From Farysia itapuensis (Eukaryota > Basidiomycota > Ustilaginomycetes > Ustilaginales > Ustilaginaceae), in NCBI GenBank assembly GCA_023212645.1, contig JALBYC010000002.1, forward strand, positions 496,001 through 560,000: a stretch of DNA of 64,000 nucleotides, given 5' to 3'. How positions within the stretch are numbered: the stretch's first letter is position 1; every line of letters starts with the position of its first letter. A program made the translations under genes and the position numbers. Positions 40,701-50,600 of this stretch are shown in pieces. The notes under the pieces were generated by a model. The model was not told the DNA's origin. It ran no database searches and saw only the letters and a list, made by a program, of their open reading frames with translations.

Positions 40701-42577
40701 GACACCGCTGGTTGATTGTTTTCTTTCGTATCGGACGTCAATTCAGTCTGCGGTACAATCGGAAGCTTGATCGTTCGGGTTTGTAGCTTGTTGTCATGGC
40801 TTAACCACCTGAGGTTTGCCGTCACCCCGGCTTCGCTGCTTGCGAAAATGGCAGGCACACAGGCTTTGTGAGCATCCTCCACGGGCTCCTTTGTCACGAG
40901 AGAGCCGGTCGAAAGCTCTACGAAAAACAGCGTGGAGGACAAGGTGTCCCATAAAGCAACATATTCCCTGCTTTGCTCGCGAATGGTATGCAAACTGCCA
41001 CTGAGTGCTACACCAACCACCTCGTGTGCTCGTGATGCGGTCGCGGGACTGGGACGCGTCGCCGCCTTGCTGAGGTCGTTATGGCTAGACCTAGGTCTCA
41101 GTGAGCCCGCTGTTATCCGTGAAAGTGGCGTTGAAGGTCTCGCCAACAGGTGACCCGAGCCAGATTGACTAGTCGCCGATTTCGCAATGTCATTCTTGGT
41201 TTCGCTGATGTCGACTACCTTTGGACTTGAAAGATTGGTCTCCCACAAAAGACGGGCGTCGTCAAGAGACCAAAACGACACGCATCCCTCTTCTTGTGCG
41301 ATCAACAAACCGACTCTGTGGGATCCGTGCACCTGTGCTGGGACAGGAATAACGCGCAGAGCCACGACAGGTGAACGATCGCCTGTCGCAATTGTGTAGA
41401 GCGGCTCGAAGCGACCATGTTCGGATGTAGATGCCGGCGGAGGTAAGACGTCAATTGACGCATCAGCTTCTTGCTCTTTGTTCGCCTCTGCCTTTGCAGA
41501 CGTAGCTACATCCCTGGCTGGAATGTTGGAGCTTGAGCGCAGCATCGTCGACGACAGAGCCGCAATGGATCCAGACTCGTGCGCACCTGCGTGTCTGGCC
41601 TGGTGATGTGACAACCCTAGTCTCTCAATTACTCCACCCACCAGACCATGTTGATGATCGTTGCGGTCAGCGGCCGCCATTTGGGCTTCCAGTGCATGTT
41701 CTGCATCGTGGTCGCTGGAAGTGGCGTGGATTGAGTGCCCTATTGCTGTGACATTGGTCTCCACAGAGCTGGCAGGCAAGCTGTCCTCGACTTGCACATT
41801 GACCGTAGCGGTGGAGTGCGTCTGTGTTGAAGGAGTTGATGCCGCAGATCGCGCGGTGAGTGAACCAAAGGAGCGGTCGTGGGCGAGAAGAGGGCTGAAT
41901 TGACTAGACGGTGGCCTCTTGACGCTGGATACACTTATGGAGTGCTGCTCTACTTCTGCGTTCCGCAAGCAAGTTGACATGGATAAAGTCGAAGAGCTTC
42001 TGGATGGTGGTGCACTGACGAGCGATAAAGAGACGTCAGGACAATTGTCTGGTAACCCGCCCAAGTCTTCCGTTCTGCCTAGGGCCCGCAAGAGCAGGAC
42101 AGTCCCATCGTCTTGGCCTATAGCTAGAACCCGCCCGAGGCGTACTTGGTCGCTCGATTGTTTAGCACTCGAGTCTTTTGGGATGTGTAGAGTCCTAAGT
42201 GAGCTGGGAGCGAAGGGAGAAAAGGAGATAGACGGATCCCACTGATCGAGAGAGCAAGCAGCTGTTGACTGCTTGGACGGTTCGGTTTGCAAATACGAGC
42301 AGCTGGCTTCAACTGATCTCTCATCCCAAGACACTGAGCAAGTCGGCTTTGTAGTAGAGCTCGAGCACCTTTGAGGCACGCCCCATTCTTCTAAAGCGGC
42401 ATCGTCCTGAGAAGCATCAACTCTGCTTCTGCCCACGGGCAAAGCCTCCGCCTCGACATTGATCGTTGAAGGCTTGTGATTCGTCCTCTCACGCTTCCAA
42501 CGTTTAGTATGCTTGCTTCCCACGTCAAATGGTACCTTCTGACGCAAGACCAGCGGCACATAGAGTGTCGCAGCCAT
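37790..42577 (-). CDS. WDR7-like (rabconnectin-3 beta type) WD40 protein
   Basis: The 1595-aa protein has dispersed WD40 units at both ends: near the N-terminus (RVLAIGQDDGTVLLLRALG; VALRVIPVPAQ followed by GCVSFWSLDDARLLWE) and at the C-terminus (QRLAVGTHEGAVIMYDLKTATRLYVIEGHRQPLNGCSLSPDGRRL). The middle is helical. The C-terminal blade order and wording match WDR7, the rabconnectin-3 beta chain, which in animals supports V-ATPase assembly and acidification of endosomes. The fungal RAVE complex is built on Rav1, a rabconnectin-3 alpha homologue, so this protein may be its partner; that is inference. ATG at 42577 gives MAATLYVPLVL, a good start; the open frame extends nine codons further. Single exon. 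Confidence 0.75.
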   Translation of the reverse strand: MAATLYVPLVLRQKVPFDVGSKHTKRWKRERTNHKPSTINVEAEALPVGRSRVDASQDDAALEEWGVPQRCSSSTTKPTCSVSWDERSVEASCSYLQTEPSKQSTAACSLDQWDPSISFSPFAPSSLRTLHIPKDSSAKQSSDQVRLGRVLAIGQDDGTVLLLRALGRTEDLGGLPDNCPDVSLSLVSAPPSRSSSTLSMSTCLRNAEVEQHSISVSSVKRPPSSQFSPLLAHDRSFGSLTARSAASTPSTQTHSTATVNVQVEDSLPASSVETNVTAIGHSIHATSSDHDAEHALEAQMAAADRNDHQHGLVGGVIERLGLSHHQARHAGAHESGSIAALSSTMLRSSSNIPARDVATSAKAEANKEQEADASIDVLPPPASTSEHGRFEPLYTIATGDRSPVVALRVIPVPAQVHGSHRVGLLIAQEEGCVSFWSLDDARLLWETNLSSPKVVDISETKNDIAKSATSQSGSGHLLARPSTPLSRITAGSLRPRSSHNDLSKAATRPSPATASRAHEVVGVALSGSLHTIREQSREYVALWDTLSSTLFFVELSTGSLVTKEPVEDAHKACVPAIFASSEAGVTANLRWLSHDNKLQTRTIKLPIVPQTELTSDTKENNQPAVSSIDSNLTLPETLAVDQLYFARDKMLVLTASSLRIFDLTTAQEQTVVPDVADLIAASDDLKQVMVRTSKGTSRIDLSGAEACVLESSGAIPQAQSYLSWNTPDGNLSTKIFALGPENDKEGSRGNLAMLWDSSASQAEDIGVIGGQSSALTCVQERVSAVLPMNLERVAIAIDGGLRVVSLASISSGKLTPLQELPANSIGSEKEITLLRLAVAPRSGNRYILGATQQGDIAVWHAATLELLPAASRCISTSPIEALIVFGDDDNTIRLHGCVACVSADSSVTVILLETLKTQYMIPGRGARLESLAARADEILLTYDDGKARVWDLRTQELRRSIAIDQAQALIDDGKGWWSIKQISPYNPVHSGTSGVLSQLAAARDFFSASMLVDLRRAIEAASRSVKPLAAAGRPGVRSEQGSEQEHMADDEEDLLSVSAAATVGLASPAARKAINIIRPLLPVVFPLGLSAQLDQKFNVLLDLQQDDAALSGGSALFMGLHYPRDSLLLPSQSVQDARRSWTFHSRLTTIKSLICCVLLRILAKVHELHSLAVELVHFLEVSLPSAIGPDFADMSLEQLASSLLDSNEEVQRSSRALFKSAISRLDEGRVERLCEVWQPLLPHLQPTGKTTSAEANASLALLGNVAVERFKLMNPKLLRDVALSIGLIVSSAEATESHDAKGGAEWHQSATATAIDLCRAGFSIWQHYFDATNIVRSLFALSTSGVNTSGAELGLRALARKATLQIAQDNTPLFMTTLSLDILHARSAAHCAATMRLVAFMVRKRPLVLLPNLPRLAEAVVKSLDPTITEMREAVVNAATVMIGELVSTYPTIAFHGRGQRLAVGTHEGAVIMYDLKTATRLYVIEGHRQPLNGCSLSPDGRRLVTLSLAEQKLLVWKVGAGFTSFFTPGTIPRQGGTDPSGAYRSFDFNVGDSTSDSALSSANDVLKAVQFEWHASQRSVRVILGPVQLNISVD

Positions 42578-42790
42578 GGTCCTTTCGACAGAGGTGCACG
42601 CCAAGCAGCTGAGGAACGAAAGTCCGCAATCTGCGAGTATACGAATATCGCCGAATTCGCGTAAGTCTGTGCGGGTAACGTGTCAGACTGCGATGCTTGA
42701 CGTAGACTTTCGACTTTCGAGTCGGCAAGACCGGCATCTTCGTTGAGCCGAGTGATATTATCTTCACCTGCTTGGCGTACTACCATCAAC
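42578..42790. promoter_or_regulatory. Shared divergent promoter, WDR7-like / alpha-beta hydrolase
   Basis: 213 bases separate the two ATGs. No clear motif was identified. Confidence 0.4.
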
Positions 42791-43975
42791 ATGAGTTTTT
42801 TCAGTCAGTCTGTTGACCGTTTCAGAGACACCCGCCTCTCTCTGGCGGCCGTAGCCGGCGGAGCATCTCTCTTGGTCCTACTTCGCTTAGCGCGGGGCGG
42901 GTTCCTTCGCTCCAACCGTCCAAGCATCCTGAAAGCACCAGAAAAGATCAATGATCCGCCGTACCCTGCAAACATTCTTCCGAACGGACGCGACCTGGAA
43001 ACACCCTACGGTCGAATCAGGTACTACGAATTTGGTCCCGAGGACGGAAAGAAGCTGTTCTGCGTGCATGGAATCTCGACACCTTCCCCAGTATGGAGTC
43101 TCGTCTCACCAAAGTTGATTGAGGCCGGATACCGCTTGCTTGTGTTTGATCTGTACGGTCGAGGCTACTCGGACACGCCGGTGGTCAAGCACGATATGGC
43201 ACTCTTCATCTCTCAGATGACCCTACTGCTGGCTCACTTGCCTCACTGGGACAAGTTTGATCTTTGGTAAGCCGCTATGCGTACCCCCATCAGCCTTCCT
43301 CCACTGACCTTGATCGCGCTACAGTGGCATGTCCTTGGGCGGTGGAATCGTCTCTTACTTTGCATACTACTTCCCTGAACGCGTTGACCGCCTTGTTCTA
43401 CTCTGCCCTGCGGGAGGAACCCCATTGTCCGATCTCAAGTTGGCTCTGAAAGTGGTTCGATCCACGCTATTCCCGACCTGGCTGCTTTCCAAGATCCTTC
43501 CCCTTGTCCCTCTTCTTCCCACACCGCAGAAGGGATCACTGGGCTGGTGGCAGGCCAAGTATCATCCCGGCTACAACTACAGCTTTGCAGTAAGTAGAGC
43601 CCTGTTCTCTTTTCCGCTACGCTGTTTCCTGACACAAAGGGGTTCTCGTATGTGTTGTAGTCTAGCTTGCAGGATGGACCTATTTTCGGCGCTAACGAGA
43701 TACAGCGCTCGATCGTGACTTCTTTCGGGCCACGTGTAAGGGCAATCTGGGGCGACAAGGATGACGTTGTTCCTATGAGTTCGAGCAAATGTACGTACAA
43801 AAGAGCTTCACAGATGTACACGTGGTCTGTGCTGACACCAGCACTTGGGCGATGCTATACAGACTTCGGATCTTTGGATGTATCCGTGATTCCGGATGCA
43901 GGTCACTTTGCCATCCTCACCCATACTGACCAGGTGACTCAGCACATGCTCGACTTCCTTGGCGTTCAGTCTTAA
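42791..43975 (+). CDS. Alpha/beta-hydrolase fold protein (four exons)
   Basis: Exons 42791-43266, 43325-43589, 43661-43790 and 43842-43975 are joined by GTAAGC/GTAAGT/GTACGT introns of 58, 71 and 51 nt, giving 334 aa. A hydrophobic N-terminal anchor (LAAVAGGASLLVLLRLARGGF) precedes the fold. The catalytic triad is visible: Ser in CGMSLGG, whose codons span the first intron junction; Asp in WGDKDDVVP; His in IPDAGHFAILT. The oxyanion strand reads LFCVHGISTPSPVW. The family is broad (esterases, epoxide hydrolases, acyltransferases) and the substrate cannot be told. The anchor suggests an ER or outer mitochondrial membrane location facing the cytosol. The 5' frame upstream of the ATG is a non-ATG extension. 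Confidence 0.9.
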
Positions 43976-44062
43976 TTTGGACATGTCCTTCAACATTGAT
44001 TAAATGAGGCATTGTGTGGGTATAAGGGCTCAGGGTTACAATGTGTCAATGAGCATGGAGGT

Positions 44063-45637
44063 TTAGACAACGACGAATAGCTTGCCTTTGGCTAGCCTGA
44101 AGCGTGTCCACGAAACAATAGAGGTACCGAGCAGTGTCGCGCCACCGGTCCAGAGAGCGAGTGGCCAATACTGACCAGCACCTTCGTTAAGCAGCAGTGT
44201 CGAGAGAACAGGACCGAGTAGGGTGCCAGGAGCTGCGACAGTCCATAGCATTCCGAGTCGGGCGCCACTCTGGCTTCGTGTTGAGATCTGACCGACGCAC
44301 GCTCCAACGATAGCGATGCTGCCTCCTGCGAAGATGCCGTATGGGATACTGAATACGAGCACGCCTGCTTTGGTCTGGGTGAGTCCTGGTATCGGCCAAC
44401 AAAGCAGCAATGTCAGGCTCGACAGAAGGCCGAAGACACACATCGAGTTGAATCGACCCCATCTGTCAGCCAGCGGACCTGCGGCAAGGCGGCCCACCAT
44501 GGATGCAGCATTCATGACAGCTACGCAGTGTGATGCTGTCGTGGAATCGAATCCAGCGCGTCTCGCATACGACGCGATGGTAAAGAAAGGGACAAAGAAG
44601 TTGATGAAGATAATTGCCACGCCGATCGCAAAGGCAGTGTAGGTCGGATCTCCGGAGAAGACGTTCATCGCTTTGCGCCAAGGGGTTACGATGGCATTGG
44701 GCCGACAACTGTTTGGTAGAACACGAGGCCGCATGAGCAAATTTGAGATCGTCAGCAAGCCAGCTAAGATCAGTGCTGCGATGCGTACGCCCCAAGCAAA
44801 CCCGATTTTAGATGATGAGAACAAGGCTTGAAGAATCAGGGGCCAGACAATGCCGCCGAATGAAGCTGCACCGATGATGACGCCCATAGCAACTCCGCGT
44901 CGTTTGTCAAAGTATTGATTGACCAGCGTGCATGCAGGCAGAAACAGCATGCTCCCTCCTATGCCAAACAGTAATCCCTGCACAAATAGCAGCTGCACCA
45001 GAGAAGAACAAAAGGAGACGCCGAGCAGCGAGCAAAAAGTCAATACAGAGCCGGAGACAAGAATCCATCTCGCGCCGTAATCGTCACTGAGCTTGCCAAA
45101 GAGGAATGAGCCGCCAAGGATACAGAAAGTTTGCAGACTACCGATCCAGCTTACTGTCGAAGCAGGTAGGTGGGCAAGTTGATGAGAGGTGTAGTAAGCT
45201 TGGAATAACCCGTACGAAGTTAGGAGGCCAAAATTTGTCATGATCATCAGGAATGTTCCAGCCACCACCAACCAGGCCTGTAGTCCACCATCAGGAGCCA
45301 CGTCGTCGACAGCTATAGCTTTCTCGAGATCGAGGTCGGACTTGTGGAGTCGTTTCCCATCAACCGATGTTCGTGGGGAGTTGGCTACTAGAGTATTCGG
45401 TGATGTGTCGGGCAAGTGATGCTTAGGCACGTGCTGCCCCTCCTTGATACCCTGCTGTTCGAGCAGGCGCTGTGCGAGACACTTCGGCGAAACACCACCA
45501 TCAGCGCTGCCTAGACTTGCGAAGGCAGAGACAGAGTTGCGTCGAGTGTGGACAGCCGTGTTGACAGCAGTCGCCTCAGAAGAAGAATGCGCATCAATCG
45601 ACGAAGGGGACTGCATGGTGTGTGGATACTTCCACAT
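44063..45637 (-). CDS. Monocarboxylate-transporter-like MFS permease
   Basis: This is a 12-helix major facilitator of the MCT/MCH type. A hydrophilic N-terminus of about 120 residues leads to APDGGLQAWLVVAGTF, the PDGG motif that marks the start of helix 1 in this family; about 12 helices follow to the C-terminus. FGKLSDDYGARW after helix 2 and GPLADRWGRF after helix 8 are the MFS loop motifs. Fungal MCH proteins do not in general carry monocarboxylates; they include riboflavin transporters and many orphans, so the substrate is unknown. Two starts are possible: ATG 45637 (MWKYPHTM) and ATG 45616 (MQSPSS). Both keep the fold. The longer open frame upstream begins with GTG and is not used. Confidence 0.9.
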   Translation of the reverse strand: MWKYPHTMQSPSSIDAHSSSEATAVNTAVHTRRNSVSAFASLGSADGGVSPKCLAQRLLEQQGIKEGQHVPKHHLPDTSPNTLVANSPRTSVDGKRLHKSDLDLEKAIAVDDVAPDGGLQAWLVVAGTFLMIMTNFGLLTSYGLFQAYYTSHQLAHLPASTVSWIGSLQTFCILGGSFLFGKLSDDYGARWILVSGSVLTFCSLLGVSFCSSLVQLLFVQGLLFGIGGSMLFLPACTLVNQYFDKRRGVAMGVIIGAASFGGIVWPLILQALFSSSKIGFAWGVRIAALILAGLLTISNLLMRPRVLPNSCRPNAIVTPWRKAMNVFSGDPTYTAFAIGVAIIFINFFVPFFTIASYARRAGFDSTTASHCVAVMNAASMVGRLAAGPLADRWGRFNSMCVFGLLSSLTLLLCWPIPGLTQTKAGVLVFSIPYGIFAGGSIAIVGACVGQISTRSQSGARLGMLWTVAAPGTLLGPVLSTLLLNEGAGQYWPLALWTGGATLLGTSIVSWTRFRLAKGKLFVVV

Positions 45638-46405
45638 CAAGGAGCTGCGAGAACCTTGGACTAAATACAGGAGTCCGTAGAGCAGCAGAGCTTCTTTGTG
45701 TCGGTAATCTGTACATTCTTCCGCTCCGACTGTACGAGGCCGTCTAAGCCGTTTGCTTATCTTGAAGTAGCTGCAACAAAGAGGCACTTTGTTCACATGT
45801 CAAATTCTGCATGCACATAAAACCGACAACCGCGACCGAAATTTTCCGCACAACAGCCTCGCCCATCCTGCCAACTGTATCTTGGCGTTGACCACGAGAG
45901 ATCACACGCGCAGCTGCTCAAGAGGCGCTTGTGTGGCCCAGAAAGTGTCGCAATTCGAGAAGATGTTGGTCTTAGAACATGCTGGTCTTTGGCATGAACG
46001 ACCAAGCAATCGGACAATTAAGAAGTCTTCTTCTCGGCTGAACGGTGTCATCGGCGAAAAGGAGAGAAATTGTTAATGCCCAGCCTCGTGGCTGATTACC
46101 ACGTCTGTAGCGCATGGGCTCAGAGCAAGCGGTAGATCTTCGGTTTTGCTGGGCGGCAATTTGGCCCGGGCAAGGGCCCTGGCCAACACAGCGCAGTCCG
46201 TCAAACCCGAATACCAAACTTCGCTGTCTAGATCGGCGCAAATCGGCGCGTCGGTGAATTTCGTTGCGGAAGGGTCCAACCGTTCTGACAGCTGTGCTTC
46301 ATAGGAATTCTCAGGACTGCCAGCTTTTGGCGCAAAGGCAGGGCCAGTCCGTACTCACGGTCGAGCAAGGCGCAGGCCAAATATGCTTGGCAAGCGATCA
46401 GCGCC
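45638..46405. promoter_or_regulatory. Divergent region, MFS permease / F-box-like gene
   Basis: 768 bases between divergent starts. Short open frames on both strands lack family features. No RNA gene or repeat recognised. It should contain both promoters. Confidence 0.35.
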
Positions 46406-47545
46406 ATGACGCTGCCGATAGAGATTATCGGGGTGATTAGCCAGTATCTTCTGCCACAATGTTCTTCGTGGAGCTACAGCAATGGGTTCCGAGACCGCTT
46501 CACATCGTTGCTCGCACTTTCCTCTGCATGTAGTCTTTACCGCTGGGAACTCGCTCCTGTGCTTTGGAAAGAAGTCACATTTTTCGACGAACGTCATCTG
46601 CAAAGATTCATCTCAGAAGTAATGGCTTACTACGCTGCTCGTAAGGTTAAAGAGGGCCCGAACAATCCCACAGGACTACGCTCTCCCTTCCCGTTTGTTC
46701 GGTCTATCCGCATAGATGACTGCGCGCGTGCCAGCTCTCTTGTTGAGGTGCTGCGGTTTCAGTCGCCCGTACGCATCGAGTCTTTGTCTTGGCACCTCAA
46801 GGACGGGCACATGCACACAGCAGGTTGTGGGAGGACATCGACAGGTCCTTCCCTGCGCGAATCTCATCTATGGCCCATGTTGGCTCCAAGCCTGAGACAG
46901 CTCGAGATCCCATTCCCTCCTGACAGAAGCTTCGACGAACACCTGCTTCCGGCTGGAAATTTGCAAAGCTTGAAGATCAACATTTCATCTTGTGATACGC
47001 AAGCCGCTTCGCAGTGGGTCGCTATGCTTGAAGCAGAGCGGAGCACGCGACGAAACGAAGCTCATCCAGAACCGCAGTCTCGATCCAGCCTGACCCGGAT
47101 TTCTGTCTTGCACAGCACCCTCGCTCCTTTTGTGCTCAGAGCGTTGTTCAGACAGCCTGAGCATTTTGGAGGAACTAATGGCATGGAAGAAATCGAGCTA
47201 AGTCTCAAAGAATTGGGCAGGGATCTGCTAGAGGCGCTTCTTGGCTGTCGGCTTACTCTTCGTCGTCTCAGACTTCACTTTGACACGAATCTGCCTGGAT
47301 TTTTCCACCGTCTAGACATGCTCTTCTCCCGACTCAGTGTTGCAGACAGCCATGAAGCTGTCTTTCCGGCTCTTATCTCAATTGAAATCGAACCACTCCC
47401 GCAGCAAAATACTGCACCGAGCTTCTTCACATTCATCGAAGCTTGCTCTTCGCTTGAGGAGATCAATGGGCGCAAGAATGGAACTTTCCCTCCTTGTCTT
47501 GGCTTGTTTTCCCCAGATACGCCAAGTGGAGCTTTACCCTATTAA
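46406..47545 (+). CDS. F-box-like protein with degenerate leucine-rich repeats
   Basis: The 379-aa protein starts TLPIEIIGVISQYLLPQ and continues FTSLLALSSACSLYRWELAPVLWKEVTF, the pattern of an F-box-like domain (Leu-Pro start, two helices, LWKEV ending). The rest has irregular leucine-rich segments (VRSIRIDDC, RQLEIPFP, NLQSLKINISSCD, TRISVLHSTL) as in fungal F-box proteins that act as substrate receptors of SCF ubiquitin ligases. Skp1 binding and the target are inferred, not shown. ATG at 46406 is in context GCCATGAC. It converges on the MED16 stop 97 bases away. The C-terminal Pro/Gly tail could be followed by a further exon, but none is needed. Confidence 0.7.
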   Translation: MTLPIEIIGVISQYLLPQCSSWSYSNGFRDRFTSLLALSSACSLYRWELAPVLWKEVTFFDERHLQRFISEVMAYYAARKVKEGPNNPTGLRSPFPFVRSIRIDDCARASSLVEVLRFQSPVRIESLSWHLKDGHMHTAGCGRTSTGPSLRESHLWPMLAPSLRQLEIPFPPDRSFDEHLLPAGNLQSLKINISSCDTQAASQWVAMLEAERSTRRNEAHPEPQSRSSLTRISVLHSTLAPFVLRALFRQPEHFGGTNGMEEIELSLKELGRDLLEALLGCRLTLRRLRLHFDTNLPGFFHRLDMLFSRLSVADSHEAVFPALISIEIEPLPQQNTAPSFFTFIEACSSLEEINGRKNGTFPPCLGLFSPDTPSGALPY

Positions 47546-47641
47546 AGTGACATCATCAGTCATCTATACTGCTGGCGATAACTGCTCGCAGGTTTTGGGT
47601 CTGTCTGTGATTGGCTTTGACAAGTTTAAGTATTCTATGCT

Positions 47642-50600
47642 TTACTGTACGACCCACCATGATCCACCGCAGAGGCAGGCGTGTCTGAATCGTTCCTCAA
47701 ACGATGGCAACGTCGAGGCTGCTTGAGCGACTCCGTGGGGCTTGATGCTGACGACGTATGACACTGTCGGAGCTGCTACTGCTCCGTATGTTGGAAGTGC
47801 CACTGATGTTGTGCGGACAACGACAGCGTCTTGAGACAATGAGTGACATCGCAAGCAGATTTTCTTCCGCATCATCGTGACGCCAGATTCGAACCCTGAC
47901 GGGTTTGTCAACGCCAGATTGTGTATCGCCGATTGCGACATGGCGTTTTTTAAAGGCAGCTTGCGGACGACGTCTTTTACCGCCGAATCGCCGTCGCTTG
48001 ATGCGACGATCTCACTAGCAAGTAAACCTTTGCTTGTGTCAAAGAGGACGTTTCGTTCGTCCAACAGATCGGCAGGTGAGAGGAACAGGGTCAGCACATC
48101 GAGAACAGCCCCTGTTTCTGGATCAAAGATGGCTTTCAGCAGATGTGGTACCTGCTTTGACGTCTCAGCAGCAGAGTTGCTATTCTTGACTTGGTTAGAA
48201 AGGTCCGACCACCATGCGCCCGAGGGCTGGCTGTCGATTTGGTCCGCCGCTTTCCCGTCTAGGTCACCCAGCACTCGTGTGAATTCATCTAAACCAACAG
48301 ACGACGAAACCAAGATGTGGCGAAGCGAGTCTCTTGCTAGCTCCATTTGCTCGCTAATCGCCGTCGTACGACCCGGGATTGGCGACATTCCCTGGAAAGC
48401 ATTCCAAGTTCGACTGTCTGTGTCTTCACCCTTGTTGCCGGTGCCGCTGTGCGATCTTGCAGGCGGCAAGTTCTGCCTCTTGGTAGTACTGAGAAGCCAT
48501 TCTTTGAAGTCACAAAAGCGCGCCAAAATTTCCAAGGCGAGTCGACGTGGGACTGACATTGTTTCGAGCATCTCGACAACTCGTTCCTCGAACGTGCAGC
48601 CTTTCTTGTCGATGGGAGAGAGTACAGGGAGTCGCGCCAAGCGGTCTAGCAGGGTCAAGAACCATTGCAGCTGCGCGAGAATTGGCCACACTCCTTCTTG
48701 GCGGTAGTAGACTCGATCGTCTGCTGACGGTGACGAACGGTGAGTGCTTCCAGCCTTCTCCTTATCGTCGGATCTCACATCGGTATCCGATCCCATGAAG
48801 CTGACCCGGGCTAGGCGCAGAACTTGCAGACACAAGCCGAGATCAAGAACAAATCGCTCGAGTCTGGTGTCTGAGTTGCTTGCAGCACTGTCTATCAGAA
48901 TTCGAATTTGCAGTAGTCTGAGTGCGTGACCGAAACTGACTCTGGACACTTGAGAGGTGTCTTTGGGCAGGGGTCCGCCGCTCTCCAGCTTGATCGTTCC
49001 ACCTTTGGAAGAGGCTGGAATGTGTAGTAAATCTGCAATTTTTGTTAGCAGCTTGAGATATTCGTCCGCAGAAATGTTGCCAAAGGAGCACGCGACGTCA
49101 ACGGCGTCGGTACCTCTTAAGCAAGCGAGGGCCACTAGTCGTGAGTGTGGATCTTGATCCGAAGCTGGTCTCTCCTTTTCCGTACGTGTGAGTTGGGGAA
49201 GCTGCCACATGGTCGTCTTCCTGGCGACAGCCTTGCTCGAGACAGAAGAAAGCACAGCAGCAAGAACACCATTGGAAGAAATTGCCATATCTGAAGTTCG
49301 CAGCAGTGAATTCGAGGGCATCTGCATCGGCTCCGGATACTCAAGGATCGTCATACTTTTAAGATCGAAGTAGCATAGCTTCTCGACCGGATGTCTATCA
49401 AAATCCGGCGAGGACTCGAGAAAGGTTAACAAGCTCAGGTCCTTTGATGCCAGACCCGAAGCGCTTGAAATCATTGAGGTGATAGCCTTACCGCGTTGGG
49501 GAATTGCTTGAGCTAAGCGTATGTACCAATCGGGTCGCTTTGGGATGTGGCCGTTTTTGCGACACTCGAGAGACGAAAAGGCTTCGCTCAGTTCTGTTTC
49601 GGCCTGAAGAACGTCCCAACTTTTGATCAGACTGTCGAGTTGTGCGCTTCTGTTATCGAAGCCCGGACTTGTAGCATGAGAGACGTCCTTGCGGCGAGAA
49701 AATGTTGCGACCAGGCTGAGTGATCCCAGCTTGGCTGCGTCGGCTTGCTCAGCCAGATCCTCTTCTACTTCCATCCATCCAAGGCTGCTCAAATGTTGTG
49801 GCCCCCAGTCGAAGAATTCCTCTTCGTCGTCGATGGTCATGGTAGCAGCATCAGAAGTATTCTGTTTTGCGGCCAGGCTAATCGTCTGAAAAGGTCTGGT
49901 GATCATCGAAACGACCTCCGCGGTCAAGTCAATGCTGATTTCCGTCAAGTCGAGTGCAGCATTCGTAAAGGGGGTTCGTTTGGAGGCGATCAGGATGGTG
50001 GGGCTGTTGGCCGACATACCGACCGCGATGTGTGAGACATCTGCATCGTCGGCAGTGGAGTAGGAAGAGTCGGATTGGAAGTCGTTTGGGCCGCGGTCGT
50101 CAAAGGCTTCAGAGTCAAGCGTGGCTGGCGCTGGATGGACGCAGGGTACGTGCAATGCCGATTGAAGGACACTGAAAGCAGTTGACTCAGTGGAAGAGGT
50201 TCCACCGTGCGAGTCAAGATCACCGCGTCGTGAGTATAGGAGACTCACTTGACCTTGCCTGCCAAAGATCAAGAGTGCAAGATCTGCATCAGGATCTGTG
50301 TCCGAAGTGGACCTAAGGAAGGCCGGGCCTCGAGCGGCGAGCCTTGTGAAACCTTTTGAGGGTGTTGCTGTCGCTGAAAGAACTGTTCTGCGACGTTGGT
50401 TGAGCCACGAAGCATGTACCACGCCTCCTTTGAGTACAGTGTTTGTTGGAGGTGATTGAACGACGTCTTTGGCTACTTGCTGGCCGTTCTCGTCGACTTT
50501 GAGCACGTTCTCTGGCTTGATACTGCGACCGGCTTTTCGGCTACCATCTTCGCTTACTGGAACAGAATGAACAAGAGCCCAGTCATTTAAAGCACCAGTC

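Noticed and set aside
47337..47726. Second plus-strand frame overlapping the end of the F-box-like gene
   Set aside because: It would need a frame change inside a continuous reading frame. No splice pair was found, and the composition is not protein-like past 47560.
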